From assembly GCA_027620595.1 (NCBI GenBank), contig JAQCDI010000046.1, positions 1 to 11,349 of the forward strand: a stretch of DNA of 11,349 bases, given 5' to 3'. The notes under the pieces were generated by a model, which saw only the letters and a list, made by a program, of their open reading frames with translations, was not told the DNA's origin and made no database searches. A program made the translations under genes and the position numbers. The stretch is from Bacteroidota bacterium. Lineage in GTDB: Bacteria; Bacteroidota; Rhodothermia; Rhodothermales; UBA10348. Below, piece after piece: positions 1-6,630 of the stretch (its first letter is position 1; each line of letters starts with the position of its first letter).

Positions 1-8
1 GCACAAGC

Positions 9-29
9 GGGCGATCCACAGGATCGCCC
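9..29. repeat. Perfect 9-bp palindrome, possible dispersed repeat or terminator stem
   Basis: Arms GGGCGATCC (9-17) and GGATCGCCC (21-29) are perfect inverted copies around a 3-nt ACA loop. The stem lies about 70 nt past the stop codon of the minus-strand peptidase fusion, so it could end that transcript, but no T-run follows it on the minus strand inside the window. On the plus strand the nearest T-rich stretch (TCTTTT, 42-47) starts 13 nt after the stem, too far for a classic intrinsic terminator. The pattern (C)GGGCGAtcc-loop-ggaTCGCCCC resembles short GC-rich palindromes dispersed between genes in many bacterial genomes. That resemblance is from memory and untested. The rest of 1-97 shows nothing codable. 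Confidence 0.5.
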
Positions 30-97
30 CTGCCTGCTAATCTTTTAACACCCTACGCCTTCAACCCCTTCCGGTTACAATCCAGCGGACTGCCGAT

Positions 98-2968
98 TCA
101 ATTTTCTGACAGCGTTGTCCACACCGTATCCCAATCCTTGGACTGTATCCGGTAGGCAGCTTGCCAGGACAGGTCCACGTCGAAGAAGTGCCACAAGCGG
201 ATGCGCGCGCCGATGCCTCCCGACACCGTGGAATAGCGGTTCGCCCATTCCCTGGCGTCAGCAATCGTTTCAGCGCCCAGGCGGACGTAGACGGCCCTCA
301 GATAGAACGGAACAGTCAACATGCCCCGATCCGGAAACCATACGGGCTGCATGATCCGAAGACCCGTGCGGAGCCACGAGTCGTCGCCCACCGGCGCGTC
401 CTCGTACCCGATGGGTTTGATGTAGCGGAGTCCGAACACGCCGGGTATGTTCTGGTAGAGATGTCCGATATCCCACCGGAGGGACGTGTTGCTCCCACGG
501 AGCCACGGCAGGTATACATTGAGCAGCGCAACACTCCCCTTGCGCTTCTCCCCCACGTCCCGGTTCAACTCGACGTCTGAAAACCACGACAGCGCTTGTC
601 CCGACGTTGGCCAGAGATCCCGCGGATTGCGCAGCAAACGTCGCCCGATGTATACGGAAGGTGCCAGGGCCATGCGGGAGCGACGGGACTGGATGACTTC
701 CAGATCATCGTCCAGGTATCGTTCCGATCGATGACTGAGCGCCACCGAGGTCACGACGCTGCTGCGGTATTCGTTGTCCTCCAGGGTCCAGGGCAGCGTC
801 CCCGTCAGGGACCAGCTGGTCCGGTCCCTTATCACCTGTCGTATCCCGCTCTGGCCTCGGATGACGGCATCGACCAAGGTTGGCCGACGTGCGACCCGGG
901 CGCCCGGCACGACAGCCCATCGACCGGTCTGCACCCCGAATTCGCCCCAGAGCCGGTTTCGCTGGATGATGCCCTCCCCATACCACGCATTCCGCTGCAA
1001 TGGATCCGTCCCTTGCATGGCCATACCGAATCCCACGCCAAGGTGAGCATCCTGGGCCCCGCCATCGCTCGACTGGGCATAGAGCGTGGGATAGATCATT
1101 CGCGGAGAGAGATCAAGCCACGACCGATAGGGCTTTGCCGCGGCAAACACACTGTCCCGGACAGCCAGGTCCAGGATGGCGTCCTGCTCTGTCTGCCAGG
1201 AGGTGTTCCAGGTGGCATTGGCCTCATCCCGATTCAGCGCCGGGATGCCCGGATCCGACAGACTTCGCTGCACCAGATCGAATTGTTCGCCACGGTACTC
1301 CACGTAGATCAATCGGCTTCCAGCAGGGTCGACGTGGCCCTCCATGGCACCGTAGAGAGCATTGGTGACCTGTCGGATGGACTCATCCCTAGCGTCAAGC
1401 ACATACACGTTCAGGATGCCCGTACGGTCGGAAGTAAACGAGAAGAAGCGGCCGTCTGCGCTCCAGGCGCCGTCATAAACGGTGGCATTCCGGAATCCGA
1501 TCCACGGCGAAAACTGCCAAAGGTCGGCAAAAGTATCCACCAGGAATACCGCCTGGTGTGGGCCAATCTTGGCCACAACGGCCAGGGAATCCGATCCGGG
1601 CCTGGGTGCAAGGGAAACCAGGTCAATGGATTGCCGATCCAGGACAGCGGTTCGCCCCCCGGAACCATCCAATACGACGAGTCGACTGTACTGGCCATCC
1701 ATTTCGATTGCAGCGATGCGTCCGTCCCTGAGCGCCACGGGCTGCACCGTGTGTTCCGACCCATGGATGAGGGATTCCTTGCCCGTTGAAAGATCGAGAC
1801 GATATCCGCGCGACACCTTGATGCGCGCCGAGAACGGATGCTCCTCGAGCCGGGAATACAGGATGCTGGTGCCGTCCTGCGTCAGGTGGAAGGCGGCATC
1901 CTGGGATACCTCGTTCGTGCTGATACGGTGGAGTCTCCCCTGCGGGGCGACCCTCTGAAAACCGCGCGGCAGATCATACCCTAGCGCGTAGGTCAGCACC
2001 TCGTCCTGATTCAGCCAATACGGCCGGCGATGCGTTTGGCCTTTCCGGGACGCACGGACCTCGAACGGAGAAAGAGTGCCAATGGATCGTCGAAGGGAAT
2101 CTTCCCGCGCCGTAAACCAGGTCCGGAACTCCTGTTCCACCCGGCTCGGCGAGCGATCCAGCGCCAGCCAGAGATTCGATCCGAATCCGGAGAACGGCAG
2201 GTGCTGCTGCCACGTGAGCGATGCCACCAGGGCATCCTGTCCATAGCGCTCCATCCAGAATTCCGCGAACAGGGCACCACCCTTGTAGAATCGGTCGAAT
2301 GGCCGTGTGAAAGACGGCTCCTCCAGCGCCTGAGACAGGCTCCATCGTTCGTCCATCATGCCGGCGCGGGCCTGCATGAGGAAAAACGGGTGGTTCAATC
2401 GTCCGGCATCCTCACTCAGGCGGCTTTCCCGATGCACGGCCAGTCCTTCCACAAAACCGGACGGCTGGAACAGCCCCAGGGCCCTGGCAAAATCGGGGGC
2501 GAACCGCCCGACCACGCCCGTAAAGCTCCAGCGGACCTGGAATTCGGCTTGTGCCGCGTGCACCAGTTCATGGGCGGTGACCACTTCGACCCAGGAGCGA
2601 TGCCGTCTGGACAGCTCCCGACCCCGGAGGGAAACGGCTTCGATCTCCGTTTTGTACGGAAAAGGGGTAACGTACCCGTTGCCGGAATCTGATTGATCGG
2701 TCAGGATGGCGGTGAGCGGGAAATCCCTTTCGATCCCCAGGAAGGCGTTGGTCCCGGGCTTTGTCCGGCGCAGGACATCCAGCGTCTCGCGGGCCTGGCG
2801 TTCCCGTGTCGCAGGATAGATGAGGCGATGGGATCCATCCCGAACGACAAGCCACTGCTGGCCGGAAGGCCGGTAGATCACGTCATAGAGGGACACGACC
2901 TGGGCTGCGGCGGGAGCAGCGAGCCCCAGCAGCCATCCGGCAATCGCCAGCAGAACGAACGAGCGCAT
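98..2968 (-). CDS. Exported metallopeptidase / beta-propeller / outer-membrane barrel fusion protein
   Basis: The protein has 956 residues from the ATG at 2968, chosen because it directly begins a signal peptide (residues 1-22, MRS then a Leu/Ala-rich core, AAA-Q cleavage). A TTG 13 codons upstream (3007) would add a polar, non-signal stretch. Residues ~23-290 look like a peptidase-MA-type gluzincin domain: zinc motif HELVH at 133-137, third-ligand candidate Glu174 in FVEGLA, and a helix GGALFAEFWMERYG (230-243) typical of this fold. Residues ~310-575 contain repeated TolB/PD40-like strands (for example WSADGRFFSFTSDR at 502-515). Residues ~615-956 alternate aromatic/polar strands like a surface-antigen outer-membrane barrel. 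Likely anchored in the outer membrane with the peptidase in the periplasm or outside; orientation is not visible. Substrate unknown. It follows icd by 78 nt on the same strand. Domain calls are by eye. Confidence 0.83.
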   Translation of the reverse strand: MRSFVLLAIAGWLLGLAAPAAAQVVSLYDVIYRPSGQQWLVVRDGSHRLIYPATRERQARETLDVLRRTKPGTNAFLGIERDFPLTAILTDQSDSGNGYVTPFPYKTEIEAVSLRGRELSRRHRSWVEVVTAHELVHAAQAEFQVRWSFTGVVGRFAPDFARALGLFQPSGFVEGLAVHRESRLSEDAGRLNHPFFLMQARAGMMDERWSLSQALEEPSFTRPFDRFYKGGALFAEFWMERYGQDALVASLTWQQHLPFSGFGSNLWLALDRSPSRVEQEFRTWFTAREDSLRRSIGTLSPFEVRASRKGQTHRRPYWLNQDEVLTYALGYDLPRGFQRVAPQGRLHRISTNEVSQDAAFHLTQDGTSILYSRLEEHPFSARIKVSRGYRLDLSTGKESLIHGSEHTVQPVALRDGRIAAIEMDGQYSRLVVLDGSGGRTAVLDRQSIDLVSLAPRPGSDSLAVVAKIGPHQAVFLVDTFADLWQFSPWIGFRNATVYDGAWSADGRFFSFTSDRTGILNVYVLDARDESIRQVTNALYGAMEGHVDPAGSRLIYVEYRGEQFDLVQRSLSDPGIPALNRDEANATWNTSWQTEQDAILDLAVRDSVFAAAKPYRSWLDLSPRMIYPTLYAQSSDGGAQDAHLGVGFGMAMQGTDPLQRNAWYGEGIIQRNRLWGEFGVQTGRWAVVPGARVARRPTLVDAVIRGQSGIRQVIRDRTSWSLTGTLPWTLEDNEYRSSVVTSVALSHRSERYLDDDLEVIQSRRSRMALAPSVYIGRRLLRNPRDLWPTSGQALSWFSDVELNRDVGEKRKGSVALLNVYLPWLRGSNTSLRWDIGHLYQNIPGVFGLRYIKPIGYEDAPVGDDSWLRTGLRIMQPVWFPDRGMLTVPFYLRAVYVRLGAETIADAREWANRYSTVSGGIGARIRLWHFFDVDLSWQAAYRIQSKDWDTVWTTLSEN

Positions 2969-3046
2969 GAGGTAGACGGGATGGTAACGGTTCTGGATGC
3001 GCGCCAAGATACGCGACCGCTCCCAATCCGGACCCGCCCTGGGGGA

Positions 3047-4510
3047 TTACTCCCCTTGGCCAAGCGAGTAGCCGCGCTCTCCGTCGAACGTGTAGAGATG
3101 CTCGGTCTTGATGACGTCGAATCCGCCCTGCTCCATGGCTGAGAGCAGCTGAAGGATATCGGCAAAAACGATGTCCCTGCCCGACGCAGGCAGGAATCGA
3201 CAACGCCAGTGATCGGTCCAGAACGTTTCGGGCAGACCGTCCGGGTATACCTTCACGCCGCGGTTGGTGATCATCTTGAGTTTCCAGCCCTCGAGGGTCG
3301 CAGCCTCCAACGCCGTGCCCAACCGGTCCGGGTTCCGGTCGCCATCGGCCCAATCCAGGAATACGTCCACCCCTTGCAGTTCCTTCCTGGGCGACCTATT
3401 GCGAACTGGCGGGACGTGAATCTCCGCATTTCCGTAGCTGACGGGCTTGAGCGAGGTCGGCCGTTGTCCGAGTCGTTCGATGATGGCATCCGTGAACAGT
3501 TTCGTGCCGACTTCCCGCTCGCTCAGTCCGCTCCGGAACACATCGGCGGTGTGGATACCGGACTCCAGAGTGCACAACCATGCGTTGGTGATCTTTTCCG
3601 CTATGTCCGCCTTGCCCAGATGAACCAGCATCTGTACCGCTCCCATGAGCAGCCCTGACGGGTTCGCAACGTCTTTTCCGGCAATGTCGGGCGCCGATCC
3701 GTGCACGGCTTCGAACATGGAGACCGTCGTTCCGATGTTGGCCGATCCGGCCAAGCCCACGGAGCCCGCTACCTGCGCGGCAATGTCCGAAATGATGTCC
3801 CCGTAAAGGTTCAGAGTCACGATCACATCGAACGTCTCGGGCATGGCGGCCACGCGGGCAGCCCCGATGTCGATGATGTGGTGCTCACTCTGGATATCCG
3901 GATACTCCTTGGCCACCTCGTCGAAGACCTTGTGGAACAGGCCATCGGTGTGCTTCATGATGTTGTCTTTCGACATGCACGTGACCTTCCTGCGACCATG
4001 TGCGGTGGCATATTCGAAAGCATAGCGGATGATGCGCTCACTTCCAGGACGCGTGATCAGCTTCAGGACCTGTGTGACCTCGGCGGTCTGCTGGTGCTCG
4101 ATCCCGGCGTACAGGTCTTCCTCGTTCTCCCGGACGATGACGAGGTCCATCCCGGAGTGCGGGCTGGCCACATAGGGCGCATAGGACTTGGTCGGCCGCA
4201 CGTTGGCGTAGAGCCCAAGCGACTTGCGGATGGTGACGTTCAGACTTTTGTAACCACCGCCCTGGGGCGTCGTGATCGGCGCCTTCAGGAAGGCCTTGTT
4301 GCGACGGATGGTGTCCCAGGCTTCGGTCGGAATGCCCGAGGTATGTCCGCTCAGGTATGCTTTTTCGCCGATCTCCACCACCTGGTAGTCGAGCGGAGCA
4401 CCAGCCGCCTGGAGGATCCGGATGACGGATTCCATGATCTCGGGTCCGATACCGTCCCCATAGGCCACTGTTACCGGGATCGTTCCCGACGAGGTCGATT
4501 GCGACGTCAT
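3047..4510 (-). CDS. icd: Isocitrate dehydrogenase, Thermus/Rickettsia-type with C-terminal domain, probably NAD-preferring
   Basis: The cytosolic TCA-cycle enzyme converts isocitrate to 2-oxoglutarate and CO2, reducing NAD(P)+. It has 487 residues from the ATG at 4510; the reading frame stays open upstream, but that part is low-complexity and lies opposite the lipoprotein gene. The N-terminal GDGIGPE (18-24) is the family hallmark. Substrate residues seen: Ser89 and Asn91 in KSLNVTIR, Arg95, Arg105, Arg127 and Tyr134 (RENEEDLYAG), Lys181. Metal ligands are Asp238 and Asp242 in NLYGDIISD. Residues ~345-487 form an extra C-terminal domain absent from the ~416-residue E. coli enzyme and known from Thermus and Rickettsia IDHs. 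The coenzyme loop HGSAPDIAGKDVANP (270-284) has Asp275, Ile276 and Ala282 where NADP-specific E. coli IDH has Lys344, Tyr345 and Val351, which suggests NAD+ use. No Shine-Dalgarno is visible. Confidence 0.95.
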   Translation of the reverse strand: MTSQSTSSGTIPVTVAYGDGIGPEIMESVIRILQAAGAPLDYQVVEIGEKAYLSGHTSGIPTEAWDTIRRNKAFLKAPITTPQGGGYKSLNVTIRKSLGLYANVRPTKSYAPYVASPHSGMDLVIVRENEEDLYAGIEHQQTAEVTQVLKLITRPGSERIIRYAFEYATAHGRRKVTCMSKDNIMKHTDGLFHKVFDEVAKEYPDIQSEHHIIDIGAARVAAMPETFDVIVTLNLYGDIISDIAAQVAGSVGLAGSANIGTTVSMFEAVHGSAPDIAGKDVANPSGLLMGAVQMLVHLGKADIAEKITNAWLCTLESGIHTADVFRSGLSEREVGTKLFTDAIIERLGQRPTSLKPVSYGNAEIHVPPVRNRSPRKELQGVDVFLDWADGDRNPDRLGTALEAATLEGWKLKMITNRGVKVYPDGLPETFWTDHWRCRFLPASGRDIVFADILQLLSAMEQGGFDVIKTEHLYTFDGERGYSLGQGE

Positions 4511-4582
4511 GATGCGAGCGAAGGCTTGTTTCCTGGGTGAAGGGCGACGGTTCAATGGGGCGTCCGCAGGTGCTGTTCCACA

Positions 4583-4596
4583 GGTTTCGTGAAACC
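4583..4596. promoter_or_regulatory. Palindrome in divergent icd/lipoprotein intergenic region, operator candidate
   Basis: GGTTTC (4583-4588) and GAAACC (4591-4596) are perfect 6-bp inverted arms around GT. The site lies in the 151-bp region between the divergent starts of icd (4510) and the small lipoprotein gene (4662), 73 nt from the first and 66 nt from the second. That position would let one dimeric regulator act on both genes. Nearby, TACCTTTT (4627-4634) resembles the Bacteroidota -7 box TAnnTTTG, but no -33 TTTG element sits at the usual distance, so I do not call a promoter. The rest of the region holds nothing else that I recognise. Confidence 0.3.
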
Positions 4597-4661
4597 CCCG
4601 TCCGGATTTCTTCTCATTGGCTGTGCTACCTTTTACGGACCGTCCCCGAACCCCAATTCCG

Positions 4662-5054
4662 ATGATGCGCCTTTTTCTGCCGATTCTCGTTCTCTTGCTG
4701 CTGCTCCCGGGATGTGAAGCCGAACAGGTGGAAACCGAAGCCGATCTGATCAGCGGACGTTTCCGACTTTCGATGGTCAACAATGAGCCGCTGCCTGCAA
4801 CCGTGTCTGCCGGCGCCGGCAATTCCATCGTGGTCACGGATGGCACCCTGATCCTGGACACCATTCGGGATTTTGAAGTGTCCTACTTCTACACCGTTTC
4901 AGGACAGCGCCAGCAAGATCTGTTCACCGGAAAGTGGAGCGTCTCGGAGGGAAGACTGACCCTGCGGAACGAAAACCCCCTCTTTGTGTTTCCGGACAAT
5001 GAGGCCTCCTGTATTCGAGTTATGGGGGGCCTCAAGGCGTACCCTTCCACTTGA
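4662..5054 (+). CDS. Small predicted lipoprotein, lipocalin-like beta fold, function unknown
   Basis: 130 residues. The ATG at 4662 (or the adjacent ATG at 4665) is chosen because it starts a short lipoprotein signal peptide: MMR, a Leu-rich core, then LLPGC with the lipidated Cys at position 18. A TTG at 4617 would only prepend a polar stretch. The mature part begins with a charged tether (EAEQVETEAD). It then reads as alternating beta strands: GRFRLSMVNNEPLP, GTLILDTIRDFEV, FTGKWSVSEGRLTL. This pattern (GxYxL..vNg.pLP ... G.L.L ... G.W....g.L.L) is typical of small lipocalin-like or copper-resistance-like envelope proteins of unknown role. One further Cys lies near the C-terminus. It is the only plus-strand gene here, divergent from icd and convergent with the DinB-family gene. 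Membrane and leaflet cannot be told from sequence. Confidence 0.75.
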   Translation: MMRLFLPILVLLLLLPGCEAEQVETEADLISGRFRLSMVNNEPLPATVSAGAGNSIVVTDGTLILDTIRDFEVSYFYTVSGQRQQDLFTGKWSVSEGRLTLRNENPLFVFPDNEASCIRVMGGLKAYPST

Positions 5055-5062
5055 CCTTTGAA

Positions 5063-5113
5063 CGCTGAGCTCCGCCGGTTTGTGGGCCCCTCCATCGGCA
5101 GCCCTCCTCAGCG
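5063..5113. terminator. Imperfect inverted repeat between convergent genes, weak bidirectional terminator candidate
   Basis: CGCTGAG (5063-5069) pairs with CTCAGCG (5107-5113), with an inner GCCG (5074-5077) / CGGC (5096-5099) step. The structure spans the 53-nt gap between the convergent lipoprotein and DinB-family genes and overlaps the last codons of the latter. There is no T-run on either side and the loop is long, so it is not a textbook intrinsic terminator. Its placement is the main argument. Confidence 0.25.
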
Positions 5114-5632
5114 CGACAGTCCTTTCTCCTTGTCCGGTCGGGTGTTGTAGGCTGCGGTACCTCCCGGCGGAATGGAGATCCATTCCCACTCCTCCTTACG
5201 GGCCGTGCGACCCAGCAGAACAATCTGCCCCGCGTGGTAGGACACATGACCCAGAGCCCTCAGGAGGGCTTCCTGAACGGAGAATGGGACGCCGCGGATC
5301 GACACTTTCCGCTCCAGATCCCCCGGCCCGAGCGTCTGGAGGGTGGATTCGAGCAATGTCCACGCTTCTTCCCACAATCCCAGAGCTGCATTCACGGTAA
5401 TAAAACGCCGTTCGAACTCGCCTTCCCGATTCCTCCAGGGTTTCTCCCCGTCGGAGTGCAGGAAGTCCGTGAACCGGGAAAGCAGATTGCCGTGCAGATG
5501 CCGGATCAGCATTCCAATGGAGTTGCCCCCTTCCACGGGGAGCCGATTCATCATCGCATCATCCATCTGCCCCAATACCCGCCGGATTACGGCGTCCTGG
5601 CGGCGGAATTCCTGCAGGCACGATTCAAGCAT
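5108..5632 (-). CDS. DinB superfamily protein (DUF1572 type), putative metal-dependent enzyme
   Basis: 174 residues, a usual length for the DinB/YfiT four-helix-bundle superfamily. The conserved segment RHLHGNLLSRFTDFL (44-58) followed by SDGEKPWRNREGEFE (60-74) matches the DUF1572 branch as I know it. The superfamily's His triad is present: His45 or His47 in the first motif, then His129 and His133 in GHVSYHAGQIVLL. In related proteins the triad binds a divalent metal, and some members are thiol-S-transferases using mycothiol or bacillithiol. The actual reaction of DUF1572 members is not established, so I assign none. No signal peptide, hence cytosolic. It starts 19 nt after the GNAT stop codon, so the two are probably one transcript. 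Such pairs are common as stress or detoxification genes, but nothing here shows the substrate. Confidence 0.88.
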   Translation of the reverse strand: MLESCLQEFRRQDAVIRRVLGQMDDAMMNRLPVEGGNSIGMLIRHLHGNLLSRFTDFLHSDGEKPWRNREGEFERRFITVNAALGLWEEAWTLLESTLQTLGPGDLERKVSIRGVPFSVQEALLRALGHVSYHAGQIVLLGRTARKEEWEWISIPPGGTAAYNTRPDKEKGLSR

Positions 5633-5651
5633 TGCTTTACCCCGGGCGGTC

Positions 5652-6086
5652 TTACCCCATGCAGATCATGCGGATCATGACCTGATTCGTGGGCTTGTGG
5701 TGATACCGGTTGGTCTCCCGGAATCCATATCGTTCGTAGAACTGGAATCCGATGGTGTTGGCGGCAAACACCTCGACCAACAAGGGTTCATGATGCAGCG
5801 AGGCCCAATCCATCAAGGATCGCCCGACTCCTTTCCCCTGTACTGTCGGATCCACGAAAATGCCGCCTATTTCATTGCCGATCAGGGTCACGAATCCGAT
5901 GACCCGCGCATTTTCCTCGAACACCCATGTCTCGGCCGTCGGCAACCAGACCTCCCGGATCTGCTGCCTCGTTTTGGCCATGAAATCCTCCGACAGGAAC
6001 GGCGTGGCTATCCGACTGGACGCCTCCCAGATCGCAACGATGCGTTCCTGGTCGTGCGGTTCGTAGGATCGAATGGGATGGTTCAT
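5652..6086 (-). CDS. GNAT-family N-acetyltransferase, YjaB-like
   Basis: 144 residues from the ATG at 6086. An in-frame GTG at 6140 exists, but the extra 18 residues would be encoded by a tandem repeat and have no GNAT character. The acetyl-CoA-binding motif A is clear: VDPTVQGKGVGRSLMDWA (78-95), with the pyrophosphate loop QGKGVG at 83-88. Motif B is NTIGFQFYERYGFRETNRY (110-128), with the Tyr/Phe-rich YERYGF end typical of the fold. The early segment IVAIWEASSRIATPFLS (16-32) and the overall plan resemble E. coli YjaB, a single-domain acetyltransferase. The acceptor (amine, amino acid, antibiotic or protein lysine) cannot be read from sequence. Cytosolic. It is likely co-transcribed with the DinB-family gene downstream. 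Its leader carries a tandem repeat and a small hairpin. Confidence 0.9.
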   Translation of the reverse strand: MNHPIRSYEPHDQERIVAIWEASSRIATPFLSEDFMAKTRQQIREVWLPTAETWVFEENARVIGFVTLIGNEIGGIFVDPTVQGKGVGRSLMDWASLHHEPLLVEVFAANTIGFQFYERYGFRETNRYHHKPTNQVMIRMICMG

Positions 6087-6093
6087 GGAGCAA

Positions 6094-6115
6094 TGCAGGG
6101 TTCTGGCTGCCTGCA
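6094..6115. repeat. Small hairpin in the GNAT leader
   Basis: TGCAGG (6094-6099) and CCTGCA (6110-6115) are perfect 6-bp inverted arms with a 10-nt loop. In the minus-strand transcript the hairpin ends 7 nt before the GNAT start codon at 6086, where a ribosome would bind. No Shine-Dalgarno is visible there. A role in translation control is possible but unproven, because short stems like this also arise by chance. Confidence 0.3.
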
Positions 6116-6120
6116 AGATC

Positions 6121-6140
6121 GGAAAAGCACGGAAAAGCAC
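6121..6140. repeat. Tandem duplication of a 10-mer upstream of the GNAT gene
   Basis: GGAAAAGCAC occurs twice back to back with no mismatch (minus strand: GTGCTTTTCC twice). It lies in the 70-nt gap between the NTF2-like stop (6157) and the GNAT start (6086). The period is not a multiple of three, so if the upstream GTG at 6140 were used, a change in copy number would shift the frame. It could be a slippage product, a repeated protein-binding site or chance. Confidence 0.7.
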
Positions 6141-6156
6141 AACACGCCGCGTCCGA

Positions 6157-6630
6157 TCAGTCCGGATTCCGGCTGTTGGCCACTGTTCCCGTCATCAACC
6201 ATTGGCCGGCCCGCTTTTCGTAGAGCTCGATCCAGGAATAGACGACGGAAAAGTCCTCGATGGCACCATCTTGGCGGGCCGCCCATCCCTGGACCTCCAC
6301 TTCCGCAAGCACCCATCCAAGCGAACCGTCGGCGGAAACGTGCACCCTCGGCGGCGCCAGATCCCGATACACATCGAAGGTGGTCCGGGCCAGGTAGGTT
6401 TCACGCCCCGGCTGCCGTTCGCTCCGGCTGAGCCACCGCACGACACCATTGTTCGAGGCAAACACGGTATCGGCCTCAACCGCCATCCACGCTGCTACGT
6501 CTCCATCCCGATGCGCTTGCAATACGGTTGCGTGCAGCCGGTTCAGCGTTTCATGGTCCGCGGATTGGCCCCAGACCGGCACAACCAGCCACAATAGTGT
6601 CCATCCCAGGGCCAGAAGTCGTTTCCTCAT
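6157..6630 (-). CDS. Exported NTF2-like (DUF4440/SnoaL-type) protein
   Basis: 157 residues from the ATG at 6630, which overlaps the sulfatase stop as ATGA. It is the first ATG that gives a signal peptide: MRKR, a Leu/Trp core, then VWGQ, with cleavage likely near residue 20. The mature part has the cone-shaped NTF2-like layout: a long first helix (LNRLHATVLQAHRDGDVAAWMAVEAD, about 27-52), a strand pair around TVFASN, then late beta strands LGWVLAEVEVQG, FSVVYSWIELYEKR and GQWLMTGTVAN. The family ranges from enzymes (SnoaL cyclases, ketosteroid isomerase) to ligand-binding or unknown roles. I see no catalytic set that decides between them. Coupling to the sulfatase suggests binding or handling of the same periplasmic substrate or product, which is inference only. 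Confidence 0.82.
   Translation of the reverse strand: MRKRLLALGWTLLWLVVPVWGQSADHETLNRLHATVLQAHRDGDVAAWMAVEADTVFASNNGVVRWLSRSERQPGRETYLARTTFDVYRDLAPPRVHVSADGSLGWVLAEVEVQGWAARQDGAIEDFSVVYSWIELYEKRAGQWLMTGTVANSRNPD

Noticed and set aside
596..1789. 397-residue plus-strand open frame opposite the peptidase fusion
   Set aside because: It lies wholly antisense to a protein with clear domains, has no recognisable motif, and reads as low-complexity Pro/Arg/Gly/His-rich sequence typical of GC-rich shadow frames.
2969..3007. TTG start for the peptidase fusion
   Set aside because: It adds 13 polar residues before a good signal peptide that begins directly at the ATG at 2968.
3701..4540. 279-residue plus-strand open frame opposite icd
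   Set aside because: Antisense to a fully conserved isocitrate dehydrogenase; its sequence shows no family features.
4617..4661. TTG start for the small lipoprotein
   Set aside because: It adds a polar 15-residue stretch before the Met-Met-Arg lipoprotein signal; the ATG at 4662 is better.
4511..4864. N-terminal extension of icd into the lipoprotein gene
   Set aside because: The frame stays open, but the extra 118 residues are Ser/Arg/Gly-rich, overlap the divergent lipoprotein gene, and precede the normal family N-terminus MTSQ...VAYGDGIGPE.
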